DNA from: Firmicutes bacterium UBA2116
Lineage (GTDB): Bacteria > Bacillota > Clostridia > Tissierellales > Sedimentibacteraceae
Direction: 5' to 3'
Assembly (NCBI GenBank): GCA_002331025.1
Contig: DCYG01000021.1
Location: forward strand, 39,232 to 81,967
DNA length: 42,736 bases
Made by a program: the position numbers and the translations under genes. Below the pieces are notes generated by a model, which made no database searches, had not been told where the DNA came from, and saw nothing but the letters and a program-made list of their open reading frames with translations. Position 1 is the stretch's first letter; every line of letters starts with the position of its first letter. Of the stretch, positions 31,101-41,332 are shown piece after piece.

Positions 31101-33398
31101 TTATCTTTTTGTTTTCATACCATTTGTTTTCATACTGAGACCTATTCTTTGTCTTTCCTTATCAAGTTTAATGATTGTAACATCTACTACATCTCCTACC
31201 TGTACAACTTCCATCGGATTCTTAATAAATTTATCACTCATTTCCGAAAGATGAACAAGCCCGTCCTGCTTTACTCCTATGTCCACAAAAGCACCGAAGT
31301 CAACTACGTTTCTTACTGTTCCCTTAAGTTTCATTCCTACTTCCATGTCTTCCATTTTCATAACATCGCTTCTGAAAATTACCTTTGGCATTTCATCTCT
31401 CGGATCTCTGCCCGGTTTTTTAAGCTCTTCAATTATGTCCGTAAGTGTGGGAACTCCGATATTAAGCTCCTCTGCTAACACATTTATTCTTTCCTTGATT
31501 TTTTCTCTTGCAGGCTTCTTTTCTTCCTTAAAGTTAATTTGAGAAAGTGCCTCGAGTCCCTTTAATCTGTTGCTGCCTGAAGATATTTGAACTTTTTTGT
31601 CTTCCTTAACTTTAATTTTCATTATTCTTTCGTTTATATCGTTCAGGTTAGTATTTTTTAAATCGTTTATATCGTACCCTAATTTATTTAATAAGCTTAC
31701 CGCTATTTCATAGGATTCAGGATGGACAGCGGTCTTATCAAGCAGATAATCTCCGTCGGAAATTCTTAAAAAGCCGGCACATTGCTCGAATGCCTTGTCT
31801 CCAAGCATCTTAACCTTCATAAGCTCATTTCTGTTTGTAAATTTACCGTTGTCTTCTCTGTATTTAACCATATTTTTAGCAATTGTCTTTGTTATGCCGG
31901 ATACGTATTGCAACAGTGCTGTTGAGGCAGTATTTAAATCAACTCCAACGCTGTTTACACAGTCCTCTACAACTCCGTCAAGCTCCTGACTCAGCTTTGT
32001 CTGGTTAACATCATGCTGATATTGACCGACACCTATACTCTTCGGATCTATTTTAACTAATTCAGCTAACGGGTCCTGCAGCCTTCTGCCTATTGATATA
32101 GCACCCCTCACGGTTACATCCAGGTCGGGATATTCTTCCTGAGCCAATTTTGACGCAGAGTATACAGAAGCCCCTGCTTCTGAAACTATGGTATACGTAA
32201 CATCTTTATCAATTTTAGACAGCATATCCGCAACAACCTGCTCCGTTTCTCTTGAAGCGGTACCGTTTCCTATGGTTATTACATTAATGTCATATTTATT
32301 TATTAATGCCGACATTACTTTTTGAGATTTTTCCACTTCATTTCTTGGTTCACTCGGATAAATAACCGCATCCTCTAAAAATTTACCTGTTCCATCTAAT
32401 ACAGCTAACTTACATCCGGTTCTGTAGCCGGGATCTATGGCAAGAATCCTTACATCCTTAACAGGAGGAACCATCAACAGGTTTTTAGTATTTTTACCGA
32501 ATACCTTAATTGCCTCGTCTTCCGCTCTTTCAGTCAAAATGTTTCTTACTTCTCTGTCGATGGAAGGTGCTATCAATCTTTTATAGCCGTCTTCAATTGC
32601 AGCACAATAATAATCAGCAGTTATTGCCGATTCATTCTTTATTTCTTTTGATTTTAAATAACTAACTATTTTTTCATCAGGGGTATTCAGCTTGACTTTA
32701 AGTTTCTTTTCCTTCTCGCCTCTGTTTATGGCAAGTATCCTGTGATTTGCTATTTTATTTACTGCTTCTTCAAATTTATAATACATTTCGTAAACAGTTT
32801 TTTCTTCTTCATCTGCTGCCTCAGAAGTTATTACGCCGTCAGCTATGTAAATTTCCCTTATATGCTTTCTGTAATCGGCATTGTCAGAAACCATTTCCGC
32901 TACTATGTCGCAAGCACCTTCGTAAGCTTCCTTGACATTTTTCACACCCTTTTCTTCGTCTACGAAAGGCAGTGCAAGCTCTTCCAGACTTCCCTCTGTT
33001 ACATTTTGTGCAAGTATAATGTCGGCAAGCGGTTCAAGTCCTTTTTCTTTTGCTTTAGAAGCTCGCGTGGATTTTTTCTGTTTATACGGTCTGTACAAAT
33101 CTTCTACACGCTGCATAACATCTGCGCTCATAATTTCATTCTTTAATTCATCCGTAAGCTTTCCCTGTTCTTCTATTAAACGTATAACTTCTTCCTTGCG
33201 GCTTTCGAGATTTCTTAAATATGTTAATCTGTCGTATAAATCTCTTAACACCACATCGTCTAATGAGCCTGTCTGCTCCTTACGGTAACGTGCTATAAAA
33301 GGAATTGTATTACCTTCATCAATCAGATTAACCGTGTTTTCCACCTGAAAAGGCTTAATATTAAACTCTTCGCATAAAATTTTTAAAATATCTACCAT
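31101..33398 (-). CDS. tex: Tex-family RNA-binding transcription accessory protein
   Basis: A 765-aa cytosolic nucleic-acid-binding protein. In order: N-terminal HTH/Tex region (FNIKPFQVENTVNLIDEGNT, IPFIARYRKEQTGSLDD), YqgF-like RNase H fold (RILAIDPGYRTGCKLAVLDG), helix-hairpin-helix (LNTASTALLQYVSGITKTIA) and a C-terminal S1 domain (GTVRNVVDFGAFVDIGVKQD). Length is slightly above the usual 720-780 range centre. The role is in transcription/RNA quality control. Repeat R3 separates it from prfB upstream. Confidence 0.95.
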   Translation of the reverse strand: MVDILKILCEEFNIKPFQVENTVNLIDEGNTIPFIARYRKEQTGSLDDVVLRDLYDRLTYLRNLESRKEEVIRLIEEQGKLTDELKNEIMSADVMQRVEDLYRPYKQKKSTRASKAKEKGLEPLADIILAQNVTEGSLEELALPFVDEEKGVKNVKEAYEGACDIVAEMVSDNADYRKHIREIYIADGVITSEAADEEEKTVYEMYYKFEEAVNKIANHRILAINRGEKEKKLKVKLNTPDEKIVSYLKSKEIKNESAITADYYCAAIEDGYKRLIAPSIDREVRNILTERAEDEAIKVFGKNTKNLLMVPPVKDVRILAIDPGYRTGCKLAVLDGTGKFLEDAVIYPSEPRNEVEKSQKVMSALINKYDINVITIGNGTASRETEQVVADMLSKIDKDVTYTIVSEAGASVYSASKLAQEEYPDLDVTVRGAISIGRRLQDPLAELVKIDPKSIGVGQYQHDVNQTKLSQELDGVVEDCVNSVGVDLNTASTALLQYVSGITKTIAKNMVKYREDNGKFTNRNELMKVKMLGDKAFEQCAGFLRISDGDYLLDKTAVHPESYEIAVSLLNKLGYDINDLKNTNLNDINERIMKIKVKEDKKVQISSGSNRLKGLEALSQINFKEEKKPAREKIKERINVLAEELNIGVPTLTDIIEELKKPGRDPRDEMPKVIFRSDVMKMEDMEVGMKLKGTVRNVVDFGAFVDIGVKQDGLVHLSEMSDKFIKNPMEVVQVGDVVDVTIIKLDKERQRIGLSMKTNGMKTKR

Positions 33399-33413
33399 TT
33401 ATCTCTCCCCATA

Positions 33414-33602
33414 TGTCATCCTGAACGCAGTGAAGGATCTCACTATAATTTCGTGTGGAGATTCCCCAGTCTCATTCACAAAAATATTACTCCCTTTGGT
33501 CGTATATTTTTGGAATTCGTTGCGAATGACCTACCGCTATTTTTCAGAAAAAACACTCTAAAAAATAGGGTTAGGTCATCTTCGCTGCCGCTCGGAATGA
33601 CA
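33414..33602 (+). repeat. Interspersed repeat, copy R3
   Basis: About 190 bp between tex and prfB. It starts TGTCATCCTGAACGCAGTGA and shares with R2 the blocks CCCCAGTCTCATTCAC, CCTTTGGTCG and GGAATTCGTTGCGAATGACC. Its hairpin is CTATTTTT/AAAAATAG, a different sequence in the same place as the R2 stem. Confidence 0.75.
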
Positions 33603-33606
33603 ATAA

Positions 33607-34720
33607 TTAATTTGTTTCTCTTGATTTCATCTTTAAATATTCATTCATAAACATATCTAAACTGCCGTCCATTACAGCCTGCACATTGCCGGTTTCCGCA
33701 TTGGTGCGATGATCCTTTACCATGCTGTAGGGATGAAATACGTATGACCTGATCTGGCTTCCCCATGCAATTTGATTATATTTACCCTGAATATCCTCGA
33801 TTTTTTCCTTGTTTTCTAATTGCTTGATTTCCAACAGCTTTGATTTAAGCATTTTCAATGCTGTTTCTCTGTTGCTGTGCTGCGACCTTTGATTCTGACA
33901 TGATACAACTATACCCGTCGGTATGTGAGTGATACGAATTGCCGAATCAGTGGTATTGACATGCTGTCCTCCCGCACCGCTGGAACGGTAGGTATCAACA
34001 CGTATATCCGACTCGTTTATTTCTATATCCACATCATCTTCTATCTCAGGAGTGACATCAACGGATGCAAAGGATGTATGCCTTTTTTTTGCAGCATCAA
34101 ATGGTGAAATCCTCACTAATCGGTGAACACCCTTTTCGGACTTCAGATATCCGTAAGCATTTTCGCCTTCAACTAACAAAGTAACGCTTTTAATTCCCGC
34201 CTCAGTATCAGGCAGTATATCTAATACAGTCATATTGTAGCCGTGAGCTTCAATCCATCTTGTGTACATACGGTACAGCATATCCGCCCAGTCCTGAGCT
34301 TCTGTTCCTCCCGCACCGGCGTGAATGGATAAGATGGCATTGTTTTTATCAAATTCGTTACTTAATAAGGCAACAATACGGGCATTATCAAGAAGCTCTT
34401 TTACGTTATCTATAGTTTCATTAAGCTCATCCAGATGACTTTCATCATTTTCCTCTATAATCATGTCGGCAAAAATTTCTAAATCTTCAACCTGTTGCTT
34501 CAAATTTTTGTATTCATTTATTCTATTTGTATTTTGCTTTAATTTTTGTGAAACTTTTTGAGCCCTTTCCTGATTGTTCCAAAAATCCGGCTCCTGCATT
34601 TCTGATTCAAGCAGTATATTTTCTGCCTCTAACTTGGAGAGGTCAAAGGGAACCACCAACCTCAGCTAAAATGTTATTAAACTTCTTTAAATTTTCTTTA
34701 ATTTCGTATAAATCTATCAA
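33607..34720 (-). CDS. prfB: Peptide chain release factor 2 with programmed +1 frameshift
   Basis: RF2 reads UGA and UAA and releases the nascent chain. The 0-frame starts at a TTG (34718-34720) after a GGAAGGGTG site and encodes about 25 residues (IDLYEIKENLKKFNNILAEV) to CTT TGA. A +1 slip at CTTTGAC (34648-34642) continues into DLSKLEAENILLES and the rest. Total is about 370 aa. The GGQ catalytic motif (SSGAGGQHVNTTDSA) and the SPF tripeptide (VRISPFDAAKKRH) are present. The in-frame UGA is the autoregulatory sensor of RF2 level, not damage. It lies 27 bp after secA. Confidence 0.96.
34642..34648 (-). promoter_or_regulatory. prfB +1 programmed frameshift site (CTTTGAC)
   Basis: The canonical slip sequence CTT-TGA-C on the minus strand, preceded by GGTGGTTCC, which gives a modest internal Shine-Dalgarno-like G-rich stretch. 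Confidence 0.9.
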
Positions 34721-34747
34721 ATAATCACCCTTCCTACAATTAATTTG

Positions 34748-37504
34748 CTATTGTTCATTCTGTCCGCAGCACTTTTTATATTTCTTACCGCTTCCGCACG
34801 GGCACGGGTCATTTCTGCCCACTCTTTTTTCCTTATTTACTACCGGCTGAGGCTTGCCGCCTAAATCGCCGCCGCTTGTTCCCGTGATTTTAGCAACCTC
34901 TTTACGCTGCATTTTTTCCTGAGGTCTTACACGCATCAACATTTTAATTGTTTCCTCCTGAATGGATGCCGTCATTTCTTCAAACATATCATATCCTTCA
35001 ACCTGATATGCTCTGACCGGATCCTCATTTCCTATAGCACGAAGTCCGATACCCTGCCTTAACTGATCCATCGCATCAATATGGTCAATCCATTTCGTGT
35101 CAACGCTTCTTAAAAGAACTATCCTCTCCACTTCTCTGAATACATCTTCGCCGAATTCCTCTTCCTGTCTCTTATAGTGTCTTTCTATTGCGCTTTGTGC
35201 TCTTTCCTTTAATTTTTCCCTCGTTAGATTTTCCTTGTCCTCGCCTTCAAAGCTTATCAATATCGAGAAGGTTTCAGCTATATATTTAGAGTATCCCTGA
35301 ATGTCCCAGTTGTCCGTAAACCTTTCGTCCGTAGTATACATCTGTACACCTCTGTCTACAAGCTGTTCAATCATACTCAGGATATCTTCCTTAAGATTTT
35401 CACCTAACAGAACCTTTCTTCTTTCTGAATAGATAACCTCTCTTTGCTTATTCATGACATTGTCATATTGAAGGACGTGCTTTCTTATTTCAAAGTTTCT
35501 TCCTTCAACTCTGCTTTGTGCGGTCTCGATTGTTCTGGTGAGCATTCCTGCCTCTAACGGCTCATCCTCAGGCATCTTCAAGGTTTCTATTATGGTTTTT
35601 ACTTTGTCGCCGGCAAACAATCTCATTAAATCATCTTCGAGAGATATATAGAAGCGTGTTGAACCGGGGTCTCCCTGTCTTCCGGCACGACCTCTGAGCT
35701 GATTGTCTATACGTCTTGATTCATGACGTTCGGTACCTATTATATGAAGTCCGCCTGCTTCTCTGACCTTATCCTGTTCATCCTTCAGCTCATTTTTTGA
35801 CTGCTCAAGGTATTCTTTGTATACTTTTCTTGCATTTAATACTTCTTCATCGTCAGTGTCATTAAATCCGTCTGCCTGTGCAATCAATTCATCTGTAAAG
35901 CCTTTTGATTTCATTTTATGCTTAGCAAGAAACTCAGTATTACCGCCAAGTACAATGTCGGTACCTCTGCCTGCCATATTCGTTGCAATCGTAACAGCAC
36001 CGAGACGACCTGCCTGTGCAACTATTTCTGCTTCTTTCGCATGGTGTTTGGCATTTAATACCTCGTGCTTAACTCCTGCTTTCTTCAAAAGCTTACTTAA
36101 CAATTCCGACTTTTCTATGGAAATTGTACCTACAAGAATCGGTTGACCAGTTTTATGCTTTTCTATAATTTCGTTTATAACCGCAGTGTATTTTCCAACT
36201 TCACCCTTGTAAATAACATCTTCGTGATCATTTCTTATTACTTCCTTATTTGTTGGTATTTCAATAACATCCACACCATATATTTCTCTGAATTCATCTT
36301 CTTCAGTCTTTGCCGTACCGGTCATACCACAGAGCTTTTTATACATTCTGAAATAGTTCTGGAATGTAATTGTAGCCAATGTTTTAGATTCTTTTCTGAC
36401 TTCAATTCTTTCTTTTGCTTCGATAGCCTGATGCAAACCGTTGGAATATCTTCTTCCGTACATTATACGTCCGGTAAACTCATCAACAATTAAAACCTCA
36501 CCGTCATTAACAATGTAGTCAATATCCTTCTTCATCGTATTGTGGGCTTTTAATGCCTGATTAATATGGTGTGAAATTTCCATATTTTCCTGCTCAGCTA
36601 AATTTTCGATGTTAAAAAATCTTTCTGCATTAGTAATACCGCGGGCAGTCAGAGTAACATTTTTACCTTTTTCATCCACTATGAAATCAACAGTGTCATC
36701 CTCTTCCACATCTCCCATTATATAATCCATTTTGGATTTCTTTTCTTCCGGAGATTGTATTTTACCTTTCAACGGTAAAACAAAGCTGTTTGCCTGTTCA
36801 TACAAGTCTGTGGATTTTTCTCCTTCTCCTGAAATTATCAAAGGAGTTCTTGCCTCATCTATCAAAATAGAGTCAACTTCGTCTATGATACAATAATTCA
36901 AATCTCTTTGAACCATTTCTTCTTTTCTGATTACCATGTTGTCTCTGAGGTAATCAAAACCAAACTCATTGTTTGTTCCGTAAGTTATATCACAACGATA
37001 TGCTCTTATTCTTTCTTCCTTAGTTATACCGTGGACTATACAGCCTACCGATAATCCTAAGAAATTATGAACCTTACCCATCCACTCACAGTCACGCTTT
37101 GCCAGATAGTCGTTTACGGTAACTACGTGGACGCCATTTCCCTCAAGGGCATTTAAATATACAGGCAATGTGGAAACCAATGTCTTACCTTCACCTGTTC
37201 TCATTTCCGAAATTCTTCCCTGATGGAGGACCATACCGCCTATTAATTGTACACGGTAATGCTTTTGTCCTAAAACTCTCCATGCTGCTTCTCTCACAAC
37301 TGCAAATGCTTCCGGCAATATATCATCCTTTGTTTCACCATTATTCAATCTTTCCTTAAATTCGGCAGTCTTTGCTTTAAGCTGGCTGTCGCTTAATTTG
37401 GTCATTTCACTTTCTAATGATAGTATTTTATCAACTGTCGGTTCTAATCTTTTAACTTCCTTTTCACTGTATGAACCAAAAATTTTCTCTATAAATCTTT
37501 TCAT
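34748..37504 (-). CDS. secA: Preprotein translocase ATPase SecA
   Basis: A 918-aa motor that drives proteins through SecYEG. Walker A is MRTGEGKTLVSTLP, the DEAD-type box is DEVDSILIDEARTPLI, and motif VI is QLRGRAGRQGDPGSTRFY. The C-terminal SEC-C zinc domain is CPCGSGKKYKKCC, which binds SecB or ribosomes. Length is normal for Firmicute SecA with the zinc tail. It lies between the HI0933-family flavoprotein gene (22 bp) and prfB; the secA-prfB order is common in Firmicutes. Confidence 0.98.
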   Translation of the reverse strand: MKRFIEKIFGSYSEKEVKRLEPTVDKILSLESEMTKLSDSQLKAKTAEFKERLNNGETKDDILPEAFAVVREAAWRVLGQKHYRVQLIGGMVLHQGRISEMRTGEGKTLVSTLPVYLNALEGNGVHVVTVNDYLAKRDCEWMGKVHNFLGLSVGCIVHGITKEERIRAYRCDITYGTNNEFGFDYLRDNMVIRKEEMVQRDLNYCIIDEVDSILIDEARTPLIISGEGEKSTDLYEQANSFVLPLKGKIQSPEEKKSKMDYIMGDVEEDDTVDFIVDEKGKNVTLTARGITNAERFFNIENLAEQENMEISHHINQALKAHNTMKKDIDYIVNDGEVLIVDEFTGRIMYGRRYSNGLHQAIEAKERIEVRKESKTLATITFQNYFRMYKKLCGMTGTAKTEEDEFREIYGVDVIEIPTNKEVIRNDHEDVIYKGEVGKYTAVINEIIEKHKTGQPILVGTISIEKSELLSKLLKKAGVKHEVLNAKHHAKEAEIVAQAGRLGAVTIATNMAGRGTDIVLGGNTEFLAKHKMKSKGFTDELIAQADGFNDTDDEEVLNARKVYKEYLEQSKNELKDEQDKVREAGGLHIIGTERHESRRIDNQLRGRAGRQGDPGSTRFYISLEDDLMRLFAGDKVKTIIETLKMPEDEPLEAGMLTRTIETAQSRVEGRNFEIRKHVLQYDNVMNKQREVIYSERRKVLLGENLKEDILSMIEQLVDRGVQMYTTDERFTDNWDIQGYSKYIAETFSILISFEGEDKENLTREKLKERAQSAIERHYKRQEEEFGEDVFREVERIVLLRSVDTKWIDHIDAMDQLRQGIGLRAIGNEDPVRAYQVEGYDMFEEMTASIQEETIKMLMRVRPQEKMQRKEVAKITGTSGGDLGGKPQPVVNKEKRVGRNDPCPCGSGKKYKKCCGQNEQ

Positions 37505-37526
37505 ATCTATTCCCTTTCTTCAATAC

Positions 37527-38756
37527 TCATATTGAACTGTAATATCCTGCCGTATAACCTGAGCTCCATGCCCATTGCAGATTAAATCCTCCGCAGTCTC
37601 CATCAACATCAAGAACTTCTCCGCATATATACAAGCCCTTCACCTTAGTTGATTCAAGAGTAACCGGATTTATCTCTGACATATCTATCCCGCCTGCAGT
37701 CGATTGTGCCTGCTGCCAGGTATTGTGACCCGTTACCTCAAACTTCCACTCTTTTAAAATATCTATAATTTTATAAATTTCTTTTTTGTTTAATTTACCG
37801 CACTTTTTATTTAAATCATCAAATCCGGCCTCTATTAATATTACAGGTATTAACTTTTTATTTATAAATCCTATCAGGCTTTCCTCAAGGCTTTTATATC
37901 CTATGTCCGTAAACCTTGACTGCAATAGTTCATAAAGCTGAAGCTTTGTTTTATCGGGAAACATATCAACCGATATATAAACATTGTTTCCTTGATTCAT
38001 TTCTTCAATTACCTTTCTGCTTATTTGCAGGACAGGCGGTCCCGAAATCCCGTAATCGGTAAACAATATTTCTCCTTCATCTTCCCGTATTAATTTATTG
38101 TCCGGTTGATTATCGGTTACTCCTTTTACGATTCCGTCAAATCTTATCCCGGATATTCTTTTAAGGTATCTGCTCTTTAATCTGAGTTGAACTAATGCCG
38201 GAAACGGCTCAATTATTTTGTGACCGAAGGATTTTGCTATTTCATATCCCTTCCCGTCACTTCCCAGCTGAGGAGCCGCCTTACCTCCCGTTGCCAATAC
38301 TACCTTGTCGGCTGAATAATCTTCATTACCAATAATACTGAATTTGTCTTTACTTTTTCTTAATTCTTTTATTTCACAATCAGTAATCTCCGCAACCTTC
38401 AGCCTTCCTGTTTCATATCTTAAAACATCCAATATGCTTGATGCCTGCAAGGAGTTAGGATATATTTTCCCGGATTCGCCTTCGTAAGGATGAATTCCCA
38501 AGCTTTCAAAAAATCTGAGCGTCTCGTTCAAATCAAAGAATTCCATCGATGCTTTTGCCAGATTAATATTTTTCCCGTGATACCTGTCGAGGCTAATATT
38601 TAAATTAGTATAATTGCATCTGCCATTACCCGTTGCTAAGATTTTTTTACCAACTCTATTTAATTTTTCGTAAATTGTAACTTCGGCGCCGTTTCTTGCT
38701 GCAGCAATTGCTGCAATAAGACCTGAAGCACCTCCGCCGATAACGGCTGTTTTCAT
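37527..38756 (-). CDS. HI0933/BaiN-family flavoprotein
   Basis: A 409-aa FAD-dependent oxidoreductase. The N-terminal FAD motif is VIGGGASGLIAAIAAARNGA, followed by RVGKKILATGNGRCNYTN, the hallmark of the HI0933 family. A second binding segment, LYICGEVLDVDGDCGGFNLQ, is at the C-terminus. The substrate is not established for the family; some members are annotated BaiN or 3-dehydro-bile acid reductase. It follows the 533-aa flavoprotein gene by 4 bp. Confidence 0.9.
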   Translation of the reverse strand: MKTAVIGGGASGLIAAIAAARNGAEVTIYEKLNRVGKKILATGNGRCNYTNLNISLDRYHGKNINLAKASMEFFDLNETLRFFESLGIHPYEGESGKIYPNSLQASSILDVLRYETGRLKVAEITDCEIKELRKSKDKFSIIGNEDYSADKVVLATGGKAAPQLGSDGKGYEIAKSFGHKIIEPFPALVQLRLKSRYLKRISGIRFDGIVKGVTDNQPDNKLIREDEGEILFTDYGISGPPVLQISRKVIEEMNQGNNVYISVDMFPDKTKLQLYELLQSRFTDIGYKSLEESLIGFINKKLIPVILIEAGFDDLNKKCGKLNKKEIYKIIDILKEWKFEVTGHNTWQQAQSTAGGIDMSEINPVTLESTKVKGLYICGEVLDVDGDCGGFNLQWAWSSGYTAGYYSSI

Positions 38757-38760
38757 GGTA

Positions 38761-40362
38761 TCATTCCTTCTTATTCATTGGTTTATAAAGTTTTATAATT
38801 TGTTCCGCTACTTTTAAGCCATCTATTGCAGCAGACATTATTCCTCCTGCATATCCGGAGCCCTCTCCGCAAGGATATATGCCTTTTATATTGCTTTGCA
38901 AATCATCATCTCTGTTTATACGCAGAGGTGATGATGTTCTTGTTTCAACACCTGTCAGCACAGCATCGTCTCTGTCAAAGTTTTCGAGCCATTTTCCGAA
39001 TGCGGTTATTCCTTCAACCAAGCTTTCACACACATAGTCAGGCAGGCAATCCCAAAGGTTGGCAAATGTTGCGCCTGGTCTGTAGGTCGGATAAATTTCA
39101 CCGAAGGATGCAGAAACACGTTTTTCCTTAAAGTCCTTAAACAGCTGCACGGGAGCGTGATAATTACTTCCGCCTGACTTGAAAGCTTTTCTTTCATATT
39201 CTCTTTGAAATTCGATTCCCGCCAACGGATTTTCTTCTCCCCCAAAATCCTCCGGATTAATCTGAACTACAATTGCCGCATTTCCGTTTTCTAAATCCCT
39301 GTCATGAAAGCTCATACCATTTGTAACAACATGGTTATTCTCAGAACTTGAAGCGGTAACTACCCCGCCAGGACACATACAGAATGTATATACACTTCTT
39401 CCGTTTTTACTTTTATGAACAAATTTATAATCAGCGGGACCTAAATTTGGATGACCGGCAAGATTTCCATACTGTGATTCACTTATCATCCTCTGTGGGT
39501 GTTCGATTCTGACACCTATCGCAAACGGTTTCGCTTTCAATTCAACCTTATCATTCAGCATTTCAAATGTATCTCTTGCACTGTGTCCTATTGCAAGCAC
39601 CAATACATCGGTATCAATTATATCACTTTCCGTTACAATACGATATACACTGTTGTCTTTAACTTTAATATCTGTCAGCTGTTCTTCAAATCTGAAGGTT
39701 CCGCCTAAGCTTATTATTTTCTTTCTTATGTTGACAAGAACGTTTCTTAATAAATCCGTGCCTATGTGGGGCTTGTTTAAATACGTTATTTCATCAGGTG
39801 CACCTGCATCGACAAATTCTTCTAAAACCTTTTTTCCCCGTTTAGATCTGTCCTTGATTAATGTATTAAGCTTTCCGTCCGAAAAGGTACCTGCACCGCC
39901 TTCGCCGAACTGTATGTTTGACCTTTCGCTTAATGTACCGTCCTTCCAAAACTTATCTATATCTTTAACTCTTTCTTTAACTTTTTTTCCTCTTTCAAGA
40001 ATAATCGGATTGTAACCCTTTTCTGCAAGCAATAAAGCGCAAAAAAGTCCCGCAGGACCGCTTCCGACAACAACGGGTCTGTTATTAAGCAGCTTTTCAC
40101 CCGTTGCTTCAACTTCATATATGAATGGTTCAACCACCGTAACGTTGGTATTTCTCTTGGAAATTTTTATATCATTGTAAAGGTCAACATCTAAAGCATA
40201 TATAAATAAAATTTCATCCTTTTTTCTTGCATCTATGGATTTTCGAAATATTGATAAGGACTTTATATCTTCCTTTTTAACCTTTAAGCTTTCTGCTGCT
40301 TTTATGTATAAATCTTCCTGATTATGATCTATCGGAAGCTTGACTTGCTGTATTCTTAACAT
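38761..40362 (-). CDS. FAD-dependent dehydrogenase-like protein (COG2509 type)
   Basis: A 533-aa protein. Residues 1-85 are a small alpha/beta domain (LRIQQVKLPIDHNQEDLYIK). The FAD Rossmann motif follows (VVVGSGPAGLFCALLLAEKG), then GEGGAGTFSDGKLNT, and the C-terminal IYPCGEGSGYAGGIMSAAID binds flavin. This matches a conserved Firmicute flavoprotein family of unknown substrate. The gene is the first of the run that includes the HI0933-type gene, secA and prfB. An extended -10 (TGGTATAAT) about 60 bp upstream (40424-40419) may start the operon. Confidence 0.88.
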   Translation of the reverse strand: MLRIQQVKLPIDHNQEDLYIKAAESLKVKKEDIKSLSIFRKSIDARKKDEILFIYALDVDLYNDIKISKRNTNVTVVEPFIYEVEATGEKLLNNRPVVVGSGPAGLFCALLLAEKGYNPIILERGKKVKERVKDIDKFWKDGTLSERSNIQFGEGGAGTFSDGKLNTLIKDRSKRGKKVLEEFVDAGAPDEITYLNKPHIGTDLLRNVLVNIRKKIISLGGTFRFEEQLTDIKVKDNSVYRIVTESDIIDTDVLVLAIGHSARDTFEMLNDKVELKAKPFAIGVRIEHPQRMISESQYGNLAGHPNLGPADYKFVHKSKNGRSVYTFCMCPGGVVTASSSENNHVVTNGMSFHDRDLENGNAAIVVQINPEDFGGEENPLAGIEFQREYERKAFKSGGSNYHAPVQLFKDFKEKRVSASFGEIYPTYRPGATFANLWDCLPDYVCESLVEGITAFGKWLENFDRDDAVLTGVETRTSSPLRINRDDDLQSNIKGIYPCGEGSGYAGGIMSAAIDGLKVAEQIIKLYKPMNKKE

Positions 40363-40526
40363 TAATTACACCTCTTAAGTTTGAATATTACTCATCTTAA
40401 CTAAATTGTCGCTTCAATATTATACCATAAATTAAAAAATAATCTATGTAAAATTGAGCACATTAAATATATTATGATACTCACGGCAAAATTTATGCTC
40501 AGGGTAATGCATCAAATTGGTTGAGT

Positions 40527-40561
40527 CATAAAAAAACAATAAAGCCACTGCTTTAATGTTT
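40527..40561 (-). terminator. Terminator of the Lrp/AsnC gene
   Basis: Minus strand ACATTAAAGC-AGTG-GCTTTATTGT with one mismatch, followed by a 7-T run, 35 bp after the stop of the Lrp gene. Confidence 0.7.
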
Positions 40562-40595
40562 TATATCCCTGTCTGTATTCACAATAATTCTTGCT

Positions 40596-41021
40596 TTAAA
40601 TTTCTTTACCTTCTATAGGGCTGGACATTATGATGAATGTTTCTGTGTTCCCAAAAAATTGAACCTTTCCCACAAGCTCCTCCAAGTGATTCATTTCTCT
40701 TAAATAAGCTTTCATAATCATGCTGTGGGGACCTGTAACATGGTAACACTCCACAATTTCCTCCGACTTTTTAGCAAACTCTAAAAAACCTTCCTGTTTT
40801 TCCGGCTTTATAGAAGCATTAATCAAGACACATATGGGTTTCCCAACCTTTTCATTATTTACTACTGCTTTATATCTTTCGATAACTCCGTCATCTTCTA
40901 ATCTCTTAACTCTTTCAGCAACTGCAGGCGGGCTCAAAGATACTTCCTTGCCTAATTCCTTCATAGATATTCTTCCGTCGTGTTGCAATATGCTAATTAT
41001 TTTTAAATCTGTTTGATCCAT
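40596..41021 (-). CDS. Lrp/AsnC-family transcriptional regulator
   Basis: A 141-aa protein. An AsnC-type winged HTH (residues 1-60: DLKIISILQHDGRISMKELG, LSPPAVAERVKRLEDDGVIE) is joined to a RAM effector-binding domain (VGKPICVLINASIKPEKQEG, ECYHVTGPHSMIMKAYLREM). Such proteins sense amino acids and form octamers. It is divergent from the carboxyltransferase gene across a 311-bp AT-rich gap, which it might control. The gap itself shows no gene. Confidence 0.92.
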   Translation of the reverse strand: MDQTDLKIISILQHDGRISMKELGKEVSLSPPAVAERVKRLEDDGVIERYKAVVNNEKVGKPICVLINASIKPEKQEGFLEFAKKSEEIVECYHVTGPHSMIMKAYLREMNHLEELVGKVQFFGNTETFIIMSSPIEGKEI

Positions 41022-41332
41022 AATTACCGCCTTGTTTAATTAGTTATATTTTACAAATTGTTTTTTATATATAAGTATTTTCTTCAATTTTGTTATTTAA
41101 ATTATGTACTTATATTAATATTCATGATATTATACTGATAATTAAAAATATGTTAAAAATACATAAAAGACTTATGTCGATGTATCTTTAACTGTATTTA
41201 TTATATCACACATATATTATTTATATCAAGAAAAAGCTTAATATAGTATGGATAAATATGTAAAATCACAATTAAAGAATATAAATTTTTATATATGATA
41301 ATAATTTAAAAAGTAATAATGGAGGAGGTACT

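Noticed and set aside
33607..34720. prfB read as a frameshifted pseudogene
   Set aside because: The in-frame TGA lies in the canonical CTTTGAC programmed frameshift site of RF2.
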